This document shows, piece by piece, positions 1-10,892 of a DNA stretch of 64,000 bases. The notes below the pieces were generated by a model that worked only from the letters and a program-made list of their open reading frames with translations, made no database searches and was not told the DNA's origin. The position numbers and the translations under genes are program-made. This DNA is from Ascoidea rubescens DSM 1968 (taxonomy: Eukaryota; Ascomycota; Saccharomycetes; Ascoideales; Ascoideaceae). The stretch's first letter is position 1; every line of letters begins with the position of its first letter. The stretch lies in contig NW_017962914.1 of the NCBI RefSeq assembly GCF_001661345.1, positions 1,390,439-1,454,438 of the forward strand. Direction: 5' to 3'.

Positions 1-172
1 ACTCTCCATTTTCCTTTCATTCTTTTATATCCTATTCAATTCATCGTTTGCAGCTTTTAATTCGTTATCTTCAGTTTTCTTTTCGGATTTTCTATTACGG
101 TTTTTCAACCTGCTCATCAGCTTTTATATCCAATATCAACTTTGAAATCATATTCAAAAATATTCATTTATC

Positions 173-2818
173 ATGATTTTGACATGGTTGTTTGCTTATT
201 TACTTCTTTTTTTCTCAAAACTTATCTTTGCTGAAAGATATATTGAAACCTCTTCCCTATTAACTTGTATGGAAAACTCCGCTTTGACAGCAAGTTTTTT
301 TGATGTGAAGTTTTTACCTGACAACAACACAATTACTTTTGATATCTCTGCTATAACAACCATCAACGACTATGTTAATGTTCATTTTCAAGTCATTGTC
401 TATGGTATATCTATTCTTTCTCAAAATATCTCGCTATGTGATGATCTAGGTGACTATGTATCGACCCAGCTATGTCCAATATCCGCAGGTAAATTTGACG
501 TGGATTCCTCTTACAAAGTTAGTGATTCAATTGTTGATTCTATTCCGGGCATTGCCTACACTGTTCCTGATTTGGATGCAAGAGTAAGAGTCGTTGTAAC
601 AACTAACTCAACCACAAATCCTGAAAATTTGGCCTGTGTTGAAGCCATTTTAACTAATGGTAAAACTGTTCAAACAAAATATGCCTCTTGGCCGATTGCG
701 ACCGTTGCTGGCATTGGTTTAATTACATCTGGTGTTGTCTCCATCATTGGTCATTCAAGTACAGCTGCTCATATCGCTTCAAATTCCTTATCTCTTTTTA
801 TTTATTTTCAAAATTTAGCCATCACTTCAATGATGGCCGTACAAAGAGTACCTCCAATTGCTGCTGCTTGGGCTCAAAATTTCCAATGGTCTATGGGCAT
901 CATTAGCACCGGTTTCTTACAAGATATTGTCGATTGGTATGTTCAATCAACCGGCGGTACCTCTACTTCAATCCTATCGAATACTGAAATCCTATCCATC
1001 TCCGTTCAAAAAGTTAAAAGAGGTTTTAATGATTACATCGGCCAATCTTTACAAGAATTGGTCTACAAAACAAGAAATATAAATCATTTAGTCTTATTTA
1101 AAAGAGCTGATTTTGAATATGACGATACTACAAATGATGACGATTTATATACGACTGATGAAAAATCAGACGACATTACTTCAAAAATTTTGGTCTTGAG
1201 AGGTATTCAACGTGTAGCCTATTTAGCTAACCTTGAAATTACTCAATTATTTTTAACTGGTATCATTTTCCTTTTATTTTTTGCTTTTATTTTAATTTGT
1301 GCCTTGGCTTTATTCAAAGCCATTATTGAATTTTTAATTAGAACTAATGTCATGAAATCTGGGAAATTTAATGAATATAGAAGACAATGGACAATCATCG
1401 TCAAAGGTACTCTTTATAGATTATGGTTACTAAGTTTTCCACAAGTTTCTTTATTATGTCTTTGGCAACTTACCGTTAGAGATTCTGCAGGTTGTGTTGT
1501 TATTGCAGTTTTCCTTTTAGCCATCGTTGCAGGCGTTTTATTCCAAGCTGCTATAAAATTGTTGCAGCTAGGTAGAAGATCAATCAAAATTTATAACAAT
1601 CCTGCTTATATTCTATATGGAGATATCAAAATATTAAATAAATTTGGATTTCTATATGTTCAATATAGAGCAGATTGTTATTATTGGGTTGCAATTACTT
1701 TATTATATACGACATTAAGATCTGTCTTTATTGCCTTAATTCAAAATAGGGGTAAAGTTCAAGCTATCGGTATTATAATTGTCGAATTAATTTATTTTAT
1801 TTCATTGTGCATCATTAGACCATTTATGGATAAAAGAACTAACGTTTATAATATATTAGTTCATTTAGTCATTTTATTAAACGCTGCTATATTTTTGATC
1901 TTTTCAAATCTTTTTGGTGGACCTGCTGCTGCTATCTCAATTAGTGGAATTATATTCTTTGTGTTGAATGTTGTTTTCTCATTATTTATCCTAGTTTTCA
2001 CGATCATTACTTGTGCATTGGCAATTCTCTATAAAAACCCGGATGCAAAATACTCTCCTGTTAAAGATGATAGAGTTAGTTTTATTCCAAGAGCTGAGGG
2101 TGAAGAAAACCCAAAGAACGATACAGAATTAATGGCATTAGGTGCAACTGCAATGAGAGGCCACCAACGTGGTGACACAGAACTTTCTATAAATAATTAT
2201 AAAGAAAGTAACACTAGCAATAGCAATACTAATAGTAATTTTGATACATACACAAGTCTAAGAACCCGAAGTGATTCATTGAACATTCCAGCAGTTCAAC
2301 CAGCGTCAGCTATTGGTTCTTTGGGAAATAACCAGCAGACTGGTGGGCTGTTGAGCAAAATTGAAGATAATTATGACGATTATTCCTACAAGGGCAACAA
2401 TAACTACGTTGATAACAACAGTAAAACCCCCGGTTCTTCAGGTGTCTTGTACCAAACAACCAGCTCTTATCCTTATAATGCACAGGGCAGAAGCACAAAT
2501 GACTTATTAAATGAAGTTAAAAGTGATAATACAGGAAATAACATTGGCAATAATGTTTTCAGCGATAGCAACAACGACAATAATAATAATAATACTTTTA
2601 ATAATAATAATATTGATAATAGTAGCAGTAACTATAATTATAATTATAATTCCAGCTCTGGTTTTAACTCTTCATCTAACACTGGTGGCAGCTTTTACAA
2701 CAACAATAACAACAGCTTTGGCGGCTCAAGTACAGCCAATTTCCATACAAACACAGCGGGAGGAGCAGCTTTTAACAGGACTGCACCATATCAGGGAACT
2801 GGTGGTGGTTATCATTAA
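173..2818 (+). CDS. FLC2: FLC-family TRP-like membrane protein (FLC2-like)
   Basis: Predicted 881-residue protein of the fungal flavin-carrier/TRP-like family. In yeast these ER/Golgi and vacuolar membrane proteins are linked to FAD uptake into the ER, calcium handling and cell-wall integrity. The N-terminus is a signal peptide ending near LIFAERY. A Cys-containing ML-like lumenal domain follows (about residues 25-170), then a long helical bundle (about 175-625) typical of the family's TRP domain. The C-terminal 250 residues are a polar Asn/Ser/Gly-rich tail with Asn runs, likely cytosolic and disordered. The start is the first ATG after an AT-rich leader. FLC1, FLC2 and FLC3 cannot be told apart by eye. 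I favour FLC2 because AIM2 lies two genes downstream, as near S. cerevisiae FLC2. Family assignment is firm; the paralogue name is inference. Confidence 0.82.
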   Translation: MILTWLFAYLLLFFSKLIFAERYIETSSLLTCMENSALTASFFDVKFLPDNNTITFDISAITTINDYVNVHFQVIVYGISILSQNISLCDDLGDYVSTQLCPISAGKFDVDSSYKVSDSIVDSIPGIAYTVPDLDARVRVVVTTNSTTNPENLACVEAILTNGKTVQTKYASWPIATVAGIGLITSGVVSIIGHSSTAAHIASNSLSLFIYFQNLAITSMMAVQRVPPIAAAWAQNFQWSMGIISTGFLQDIVDWYVQSTGGTSTSILSNTEILSISVQKVKRGFNDYIGQSLQELVYKTRNINHLVLFKRADFEYDDTTNDDDLYTTDEKSDDITSKILVLRGIQRVAYLANLEITQLFLTGIIFLLFFAFILICALALFKAIIEFLIRTNVMKSGKFNEYRRQWTIIVKGTLYRLWLLSFPQVSLLCLWQLTVRDSAGCVVIAVFLLAIVAGVLFQAAIKLLQLGRRSIKIYNNPAYILYGDIKILNKFGFLYVQYRADCYYWVAITLLYTTLRSVFIALIQNRGKVQAIGIIIVELIYFISLCIIRPFMDKRTNVYNILVHLVILLNAAIFLIFSNLFGGPAAAISISGIIFFVLNVVFSLFILVFTIITCALAILYKNPDAKYSPVKDDRVSFIPRAEGEENPKNDTELMALGATAMRGHQRGDTELSINNYKESNTSNSNTNSNFDTYTSLRTRSDSLNIPAVQPASAIGSLGNNQQTGGLLSKIEDNYDDYSYKGNNNYVDNNSKTPGSSGVLYQTTSSYPYNAQGRSTNDLLNEVKSDNTGNNIGNNVFSDSNNDNNNNNTFNNNNIDNSSSNYNYNYNSSSGFNSSSNTGGSFYNNNNNSFGGSSTANFHTNTAGGAAFNRTAPYQGTGGGYH

Positions 2819-3482
2819 GAGATTTTCTAAAGCCCTGTGAGTTGTTTTGTTTTTTGTTTTTTTTTACTTTATCTTTTAATTATTGATTTCAATTTCTCCA
2901 ATTAATTTTTATCCATTTGAATTTTTTTGTTTTTACGTTTACTACAAACCAAGTTTTCTTTGGTTTAAAATTGTATAATTTTTTATTTCAGTTTTTGTTT
3001 ATTATTTACTTATTCTTTTTCAGTTTTGTTGATTAATTTTGTCTTGGAAATGGATTTTTCTAATGGATTTGTTAGTATTTATGTGCTATGGTTTCGCTCA
3101 TATACAATGCCAGAAACGCCAGCCATATGGGTTTTATGCACACCATGCAATGCACTGACGCGTCCATATTCATCATGGCACACTAACATACATACACGTG
3201 ATGCTTTCAGCGCTTTGATTCTGTTTTTCTGTTAGGTGTCTGTTTTGTGACCGCCAAAAGGGGTGCTGGAGAAAAAAAAACAGTTGCTCAGAGACTGCGT
3301 GCCCTTTGCAATTGTGATATAATCTCGATTGGGTATCACTCGAAGAGACTGTTAAAGGAAACTCTAATAAGGTTTTCTATCGCTGCTAATCAACCAGAGA
3401 CTCATCTTGAATGAATATTTGGTTTCACGTCTTTTTATCCATCTTTCTTGTATTTATTTTATTTGCCTAGCCACTATTCATC
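2819..3482. promoter_or_regulatory. Intergenic region, FLC2-like terminator and promoter of the FAR1-domain gene
   Basis: This stretch has T-rich sequence just after the FLC-like stop, then a less AT-rich patch at about 3080-3400 that holds a perfect ATCACGTG-type site. Short open frames here lack any recognisable protein. The final 80 bases before the next ATG are pyrimidine-rich, as expected of a leader. Confidence 0.5.
3195..3202 (-). promoter_or_regulatory. CACGTGAT E-box, Cbf1-type site
   Basis: CACGTGAT reads ATCACGTG on the other strand, which fits the centromere-binding-factor (Cbf1) consensus RTCACRTG. It lies 281 bp upstream of the FAR1-domain gene. The 12-base context ATACACGTGATG recurs exactly at about 22966. 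Function is inferred only from the motif. Confidence 0.35.
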
Positions 3483-4589
3483 ATGAGTTTTAGTCAACCG
3501 CCTCCTCCCATTGAGCAGCTATTCAACACCATTGAGGAAGCTAAATTGTACCTAGCTGAGTATATGTCCCAAACAAATGTTAAAATAGTCATCTACAGGT
3601 CTAACAAGGACAGAGGAACTGTCAACTATAGATGCCATTTGGGTGGCATTTACATCAACAAAAGATCTCTAACTTCTGAAACTAGAAAACGAAAATCTAC
3701 TACGTCTAAAATAAATTGTGGTTTCAAATTACTACTTAAACTAGATCGCTATTTGAATAAATACAAGCTACTAGTCACTTGTCCAGTTCATACTCATCCA
3801 ATCTTGCCTAATAACACCGCTCTTATTGCAAATACCAATGCAACCCATAATAATCAAAATGGTGATGATAATGATGTCCTTCATAAATCCCAATCTGAAA
3901 GAAGCTCTTTTGCAAATTCCTCATTTTCAGTCTCAAATTCAACCGTATTATTGAAGAAATATAGAAGATCAACCGAAGTCGTGGAATTCATTTACAACCT
4001 ACTTAAAAATGATAAAAATATGCAATTGACCGAAATTAGACATCTACTTCTAGGTCAATTTCCTAAACTATCAATCACTAATGAAGAACTTCAAGTTGAA
4101 GTAACCGCTTTAACAAGCGATAATGCTGAGTCTTACCATAAATATAGAACTTCCAGTAAAACTAATAACAGGATTAAAAAAAGAAATATAGATCAGCTCA
4201 ACATAATTACTCAAAGAATATCTCGTAATGGTTACCCCAATAACAACAATAATGGTGACAATGATAATGTCAATGATAATAGTTATAATACTAATACTAA
4301 TACTAATACTAATACTAATGCTAATGCCAATGTTAACAATAACACTAGCAAAAACTCTAATAATGCTAACTCTAAAAATGATAATGTTAATGATATTAAT
4401 TCTGCTGGAACAGACATTAATGCTGATAATCAAGTTAATAATGTCACAAATTCTAATTCTTCAAACAATAATACAACTATAAATAATAATTCTGCTTTTA
4501 ATGATTTATTATATTCTAATTCCACTTTTTCTTTAATAACAACAAAACAAAACAACCAAGTTAATACAGATAAAACATCTAATTCAACC

Positions 4590-4622
<33 letters not shown>

Positions 4623-7040
4623 AATAGCAAAAAAAAGCATACACTAAACAATATTCGAAATTCAAACCAATTGGATAATATCCAATCTCTGTTACCAAAA
4701 ATTTTGGAGAGTGATAACGTTAATGTCGCTAACATAACCACTTTAAATGGCACTATAAACGATATTAATAATATAACTAATATCACTGGCTTAGATAATC
4801 TAAACAATATTAATACTCTAAATAATTTGAGTAATATAAATATAAATAATTTGAACGGTTTAAATAGTTTAAACGATTTAAATAATTTACAAAACTTAAA
4901 TAACTTACAGAATTTAAATAATTTAAATAATTTGACTAATATGAGCAATATCAACAATTTGAATAACTTAAATATTATAGGTAATAATAATGAATTTGGA
5001 AATCAAAATTCTCTCAAATATTTAATCAACAATGTTGACAATTATATCTTTAAATTGATCCAAAATACTACAATCAGAGAATTTTCAAATATTAAATTTC
5101 TTTTATTTGATAAATTTACAACTTTGGCAATGTCTGATGAAGCTGTTAAATATTCAATAGATAATTGTATCAATTTGAAAAATTATTTAAAATATCAACA
5201 GCAACAGCAGCAACAGCAACAGCAAAAGGAAAAACAGCCAGTTCCCTTGCAAAAGAACCAATTGCAGCAAACTACTGTTCAAAAAACCACTGTGCAACAA
5301 AACCAACCACTATCTAATCACTCACGACATGATTCATTACAACAAAGAAACTCTCTTCATCATACTATTGTTCAGCAAAGTATTGTTCAGAATAGTTCTG
5401 CACAAAATGACCCTATTCAAAACAATTCTTTGGAACAGAATCAATTTCAATCAAATGACTTGCATCAAAACCAAATCATACAAAACCAACTACCACAAAA
5501 TCAAAATGGCTCTTTGAATAATGTTACAGAAAACATTCAAAATAATCAAGCTGTTTCAAGTACAGATACCGTAATTCAGCAGATTCATTCTAATGCGATT
5601 CGTATTAGTAGAAATTACCAAAATAACCAAAATAACCAAAATAACCAAAATGATCAAAATATTCAACAAAACGAGATCACCCAATCTACTCAACTTTCTG
5701 TTCAAGAAACACAAACAAATCAAAACAATCATGATAGAACAATTGACTTATTTCATCAGCATTTACAGACGCATTATCATATTACCAATTTTCATCCACA
5801 ATTTCATTCAACAATGGAACAGCAACAAAATCAGCATAAAACTGGTTCTTCAACTAATTTTGTTTTGGTTAATAATCATAATGATTCAAACATGAATTCT
5901 TTAATTTCTGAAAGAATCGAAGAATTGAATAGATCAAACAGCAATGATTTGCTAAATCCTACTCAATCATCGAATAATAATTTGGTAGATAATTCCCATA
6001 ATATCGATAATACAGAAGAACCAGAAACGCAAGTTGGATCAAATGATTCTAATATGGATAATTTTGATCAAACAAATAATGATTTTAATGAATCAAACTA
6101 TAGTAATAATGATTTAAACAATAATGTTCATGAAGAAAATGATGAAGACTCAACTAATGGAAATATAGAACATGAAAACTTGAACAATGAAAATGAGAAT
6201 GAGAATGAGAATGAAAATGAGAACGAAAATGAGAATGAAAATGAGAATGAAAATGAGAATGAGGATGAGGATGACAAAAATGGATTTCAACTTTTTCAAC
6301 CCGACCCGCCAAAGGAACAAGAGTTTTCAACAATGGATGAGGCAAAAAAATATCTTCAAGATTATATGATATCTCATAGAGTTGGACTTGTAATATATAA
6401 ATCCGGAAAGGATAGAGGATATGCATTGTATAGGTGTGAAAAAGGTGGTAATCCAGAACAATCGGTATCAAAGAAAACACGAGATAGACTTAAAAATCCA
6501 GAAAAAAATGAACAAGAGCAGGAAAATTATGGTCATGTAACTAAAAAAAGAAAAAGAATGTCTAAAAAATTAGGATGTAAATTTAGGGTTCATATAAAAT
6601 ACCAAAAAAGAACAGAAAAATTTCGATTATACGTTCCTTTTAGTAAACATTCGCATTCGACACTAATTACAAATATTAAAGATCACCCAGTATTAAGGAA
6701 AAGAACACCAGAAGTATACAATTTCATGAAATATTTATTTACCCAAGAAAACGTTAAAAAGCCTCAATTTATAAGAAGAAGGTTATTGGAAAAATTTCCG
6801 ACATTAAATATAATTGACAAAGATGTTTATAATGATCTTCGGAAAATTAGACAAGAAATTGCGCAAGCTGAGGAGACAGAGATGAAGAATAATCAGACAC
6901 TAGACGAAAATATTGACACGAGTTTGGTGAATTTCCAAGAATTGCAACTCCAATTAACTGGAATGGATATAGAAAGTGCAAATGCCGTTCAAATTATGGG
7001 AATAGTTCCTTCTCATTTCAACCCAGTCTTGCATCAGTAA
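3483..7040 (+). CDS. Large Asn/Gln-rich regulator with two FAR1/WRKY-GCM1-type DNA-binding domains
   Basis: Predicted 1185-residue probable transcription factor. Two related domains sit at about residues 12-108 and 945-1065. Each opens with an EEAK-Y or DEAK-Y helix and a (V/I)IY(R/K)S-KDRG strand. Each then has Cys in a YRC-GG context, a second Cys before F-(L/V), and a final H-x-H, as in the FAR1/WRKY-GCM1 zinc fold of MULE transposases and fungal factors such as Aft1 and Rbf1. A short helical module with a LL--(K/Q)FP-L core follows each domain (about 166-205 and 1077-1125). A third, free-standing copy lies at about 510-560. The spacers are Asn-, Asn-Leu-, Gln- and Glu-Asn-repeat sequence. 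No transposase catalytic domain is visible, so this is a host gene, possibly of domesticated-transposase ancestry. Targets are unknown. Confidence 0.72.
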
Positions 7041-7205
7041 AACCGTATAATTAGCGACTTTGAATGATTGTATTGTTAATGATAACTGAAGAATATTATT
7101 GTTAAATAAAGATATAATGTTGAGTATATAGAAGTTTTTCTCTTTTTTCATGTTGTGATTATTAAAATGAAAATTATATAATGAGAAAAGTATGTTTGGG
7201 ATTGG

Positions 7206-7943
7206 TTATGAATAGAAATTAAACCAGTAAATCTGATCTGAGATAACTCTGTTCATAGAATATTGAATTCTAGCATCAGACAAATCACCTCTGACAGCAA
7301 AACCATGGACGACTCCACCAAATAGATCAATTTGATAGATGGCGCCTTTTTCAGCAAGAACCTTTTCAGATTGGTGTCTCAACTCGATTGTAAAGGTCTT
7401 GTCAATTTCAGCAGCAGATATCAATAACGGTTTTGAGACACTTTGAATTTCCTCGATTTGAACTAAACTGGGATGAGCAACAGCAGCAGCATCAGCATAA
7501 CCAGTATCAGAGATTTGCTGGATGGCATATCGTCCTCCAAAGCAGTAGCCAGTGACACCAATGAACTTATACTTAGCAGAGTCTTTTAGTTTTTTGAAAA
7601 AATCGTCAACAATAGGTTTTGTTTTCTCTAAGTTGTGATAGTCAAGCCATTTTTGGATTTTAGCAGCATATTGTGGGTCGTTTTGGCTGAAGGTAACATT
7701 ACCTCCCTCCAAATAATCAGGAATTACAACATAGTAGCCAGCCTCGGCGAGTTTGTCAGCTATCAAGAGAACATTGTTGTATCTGTGGCCAAAGACATCA
7801 GTTAGAATCACAATGATCTTGGAAGAGTTCTTATCGCCAGTTTGATAGGTATCATATCCCAAAAAGTCAGTATGCTTTCCCTTGGGCTCTCCAGAGTGGA
7901 AAATGGTTTTGAAGCAACAATCGTAAGCAGACATCTTTCCCAT
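7206..7943 (-). CDS. AIM2: AIM2-like dienelactone hydrolase-family protein
   Basis: An alpha/beta hydrolase of the dienelactone hydrolase family, about 245 residues, close to the 246 of S. cerevisiae Aim2. That protein affects mitochondrial inheritance and its substrate is not settled. Visible landmarks are the strand IVILTDVFGH, the nucleophile elbow GYCFGG with Cys in place of Ser, the conserved AHPS, an acid region around AAEIDK, the catalytic His in GVVHGF and the end DQIYWFNFYS. All line up with Aim2. The open frame extends upstream to 8144 but without an ATG. The start MGKMSAYDCC at 7943 matches the length and N-terminus of Aim2; MSAYDCC at 7934 is the alternative. Local base composition is much less AT-rich than in the neighbours. 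The gene is convergent with the FAR1-domain gene, 165 bp away. Confidence 0.9.
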   Translation of the reverse strand: MGKMSAYDCCFKTIFHSGEPKGKHTDFLGYDTYQTGDKNSSKIIVILTDVFGHRYNNVLLIADKLAEAGYYVVIPDYLEGGNVTFSQNDPQYAAKIQKWLDYHNLEKTKPIVDDFFKKLKDSAKYKFIGVTGYCFGGRYAIQQISDTGYADAAAVAHPSLVQIEEIQSVSKPLLISAAEIDKTFTIELRHQSEKVLAEKGAIYQIDLFGGVVHGFAVRGDLSDARIQYSMNRVISDQIYWFNFYS

Positions 7944-8531
7944 GGTTCTCTCAACAGCTTTCTCAGTGCAATTGAATCGAAAGAACAAAAAAACTTCAGT
8001 CGCCTCTCCAACATATTCACTGATTCTTACTAATTGGAAATTGGTCTGTTTTGTGAGACAGTCGGATATAGCCTTCGGTTGCAAACGAACGTTTGTCCTT
8101 AACGAGCACCGACTTGAGAAAACTTGATTAGCAAGCAGCTGCAAATGAATCCAACTGGATCTGTCTGGTAAAAGATGTGCTGATTACTAAACTATGTGAA
8201 ACAAATGTAAGCGAACTGATTCTTGAAGAATTATTGTTGAAAATCAAACTTCCGGCCTGTTGGAAAGCAACGTAAAAGGCATCTCCGAGGTGTTCGTCGA
8301 CTTTATTAACCAATCAGCGGATTTATATTGAACCGTGCTCTGTTTATGTCAGCCGTGGTCGGTATTCTCAAACTCTAAAACTCGATTACAAACTCAATTA
8401 CACCTTCTTATAACCTCAATTGCAACCTCAATTGGCTAACCAGGGACTTCGTTAGCAAATCACAGCTAGTGCTGGTCTATACAATATGTCTGCTTTCTTT
8501 ATGAGTTTGCCTCTGGTTATGCGTCGCTGTT
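7944..8531. promoter_or_regulatory. AIM2 upstream region
   Basis: This is the promoter of AIM2 on the minus strand and the 3' flank of the secreted-protein gene. It belongs to a moderately GC-enriched island that runs from the AIM2 coding region to about 8550. At 8370-8450 there are loose repeats of (T)CAATTACAA/CCTCAATTGCAA type. The open frames across it have no usable ATG or recognisable product. Confidence 0.4.
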
Positions 8532-10892
8532 TTAGATGACTTTGACGAACGTTGAATCTGGCAAGCAGATCTTGGGTTTTCTGAAGATGCTGTAGCGAAA
8601 GAGCCCCTGCCATGTTATGGGCTCACAGTCCTTTTTATTTTCATTAATGCTTTCCTTTTTTGGTGCTACTTTGATGTCTCTACTACCCAAAAGTGCTCTT
8701 CTGTATTGTGGGTTTTTGGCCGCAGACGAGTTGGTGATCAGGTCTTCTGGAGCTTCTTCCAAAAAGGCATCCATTTTTAACTCACTGTTCTTCAACAATG
8801 CCAATGAAATAATTATGGTTCCGTCACTTCTTATCTCAATCTCTTCACTGCTTTGGTTTGTTTTCACACCCATATCCTTAGATTCACTGCTGTTGTTTTG
8901 GTTTATGTTTTGGGCTTTAACAGTTTTAATGTGGTTGGCCATTTGTATTATTCTATTGAGCGATTTTTTCTTTGAAAAACTGCTGCTGGTTTTATTGCTC
9001 TTTTTTTTGGTTCCAAAAAATCCATGATGTAATTTCAAATTTGAAGATAAATTGTACTTTGATTCTATTTTATTTTGTGGTGATTTATTTGAGCTTGTAT
9101 TATTATTGTCAATTATGCTGCCTTTTTTGAATTTTTTCTTTTCTATCCCACGCTTGACAATTGGAATTGAACTATTTGGGCTTTTCGAATCTTTGAAATT
9201 GTCTGTCTCATTATTATCTAAAATACGGTTATGGTTGTGGCCATGTTTATGTTTGTAGAGGTTGCTTATATTGTTTAAATCCCCAAGGCTATAATAATAA
9301 TAATACCCCCCTTTTGGAATATCATCATCATAGTCATTATAGTAATCATTATAATGATGATTTTCACAATCGTTGTGCTTTTTTCTTTTATGATTTTCCT
9401 TACAATCTTTACCTTCACAAAACTTTTTATGCAACTTTCCAAAAATTCCTCTTTTTTCCAACTGATTTTTTTCATGATTTACTGATGAAATTTCTTTAAC
9501 TTCAATTTCAACTTCGTCTGAGCTTTTTATTTTTTCTCTTAAGTTTTCCTCAATTTCTTTAGATTCGCCATTATTTTGACTAAAATTCTCTTCAGCTATT
9601 TTGGTTTTCAAAAACTTTCCTGCAAATAAAGCAGGATCAATTTTTGGAATATATTTAAGTATACTTGGCTTCAACTCAGTTTCATGATCATTTGATTCAT
9701 TAAAATTTTCACTTTTAACAAAATCTTTTTTTTCATGATTATATTTTTTAAGCTTCTTAAAATGTTTCTTAATATCAGGCTTATGAATATATGATTGATT
9801 AACAATTTGGTAGTACGCAGGAAAAATTGATAATTTAATATCATCTTCTTTGATTTTTAGACAATAACTTTGATTTGGAGATACAACATTAATTGTACAA
9901 AATATGCTATGAACAAGGCTGGAATAATTTATTGATTCAAGCCAAGATGTTGCAAATCTATCAAAAAATGAATCCGATTCAGAATTTGACTTGGAATCAG
10001 TATTAACATTTTCAACATTATTAATTATTCCATGACCATTGTCTTTATTCCCTTTATTAATCAATAGATCATTTCTTTGTTTATCTGTGCCATTAATTTG
10101 TTTTTCAAATTTCAATGATAATTTTCCTAAATTTTCAGCTTCATCACTTTTGAACATAAAAACAAGTAATGGCTGATCATTTATTAATGCTTTTTTAAAA
10201 ATAGGGAGATTTTCTTTTGGCAAATTAATAATATTCTTAGCTGCAAGGCACTTTTGGTTGATATAAGGGACATCATAGTGTGAATTAGAATTCAAGTAAT
10301 TATATGGCAAAATTAAATAGTAGTCCACCAATTTGAAATGGTTTGGTAACTTAAATGGTATTGATTCTTGGATAAACTTAACATATTGTAATTTTTCAGA
10401 ATCTTTTTGAGGTTTTTTCAAAGTCTCAGTACTATTGAATAAAAATAATGTGGTAGAATTTTCTGGGACACAAATTGATGTTAAAAACTCATTACTTGAA
10501 AATTGAAATTTTTTACTCGTTTTAACCAAATAATCAAAACCAACTTTTTTCATCAACTTATCATCACTTAATAGTTTTCTCGAAAGAATCATCATATCAT
10601 CTTTATAATCGTTCAATGATGTATAGTTGTTAGCGATTATTGGACTAGTTAACATAATTGAATTTAATTCAGTTTTTAAAATTGAACCAACTTCATTATT
10701 ACTATAAAAATCTGCGTGTAATTTGGAATGAATTGATTGAGGCGAAACTTTTTGCTTTGGTAATAAATCATGAATTATAGAATCTTTAATAACTATTTGA
10801 GCATGAATCTGGGTTAAAAATAAGAGATTGGAAATCAACTGAGAGAGCAGAAGAAACGAGAATTTGAATTTGAATTTGGAATTGATTTTCAT
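8532..10892 (-). CDS. Unknown secreted protein with dibasic (Kex2-type) sites
   Basis: I do not recognise this 786-residue protein. It starts with a clear signal peptide: a basic n-region rich in Lys and Phe, a Leu/Ser core, and likely cleavage after IHA near residue 32. No transmembrane helix or GPI tail follows. The first 380 residues look globular. The rest is Lys/Ser/Asn-rich, with a His/Tyr/Asp patch and many N-x-S/T sites. Two LysArg sites are each followed by Gly-Ile (EKRGIFG near residue 479 and VKRGIEK near 577). The first opens a short cationic segment, GIFGKLHKKFCEGKDC. Cys residues also mark the extreme C-terminus. A secreted or wall-associated preproprotein processed by Kex2 is the natural inference; the function is unknown. 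Confidence 0.6.
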   Translation of the reverse strand: MKINSKFKFKFSFLLLSQLISNLLFLTQIHAQIVIKDSIIHDLLPKQKVSPQSIHSKLHADFYSNNEVGSILKTELNSIMLTSPIIANNYTSLNDYKDDMMILSRKLLSDDKLMKKVGFDYLVKTSKKFQFSSNEFLTSICVPENSTTLFLFNSTETLKKPQKDSEKLQYVKFIQESIPFKLPNHFKLVDYYLILPYNYLNSNSHYDVPYINQKCLAAKNIINLPKENLPIFKKALINDQPLLVFMFKSDEAENLGKLSLKFEKQINGTDKQRNDLLINKGNKDNGHGIINNVENVNTDSKSNSESDSFFDRFATSWLESINYSSLVHSIFCTINVVSPNQSYCLKIKEDDIKLSIFPAYYQIVNQSYIHKPDIKKHFKKLKKYNHEKKDFVKSENFNESNDHETELKPSILKYIPKIDPALFAGKFLKTKIAEENFSQNNGESKEIEENLREKIKSSDEVEIEVKEISSVNHEKNQLEKRGIFGKLHKKFCEGKDCKENHKRKKHNDCENHHYNDYYNDYDDDIPKGGYYYYYSLGDLNNISNLYKHKHGHNHNRILDNNETDNFKDSKSPNSSIPIVKRGIEKKKFKKGSIIDNNNTSSNKSPQNKIESKYNLSSNLKLHHGFFGTKKKSNKTSSSFSKKKSLNRIIQMANHIKTVKAQNINQNNSSESKDMGVKTNQSSEEIEIRSDGTIIISLALLKNSELKMDAFLEEAPEDLITNSSAAKNPQYRRALLGSRDIKVAPKKESINENKKDCEPITWQGLFRYSIFRKPKICLPDSTFVKVI

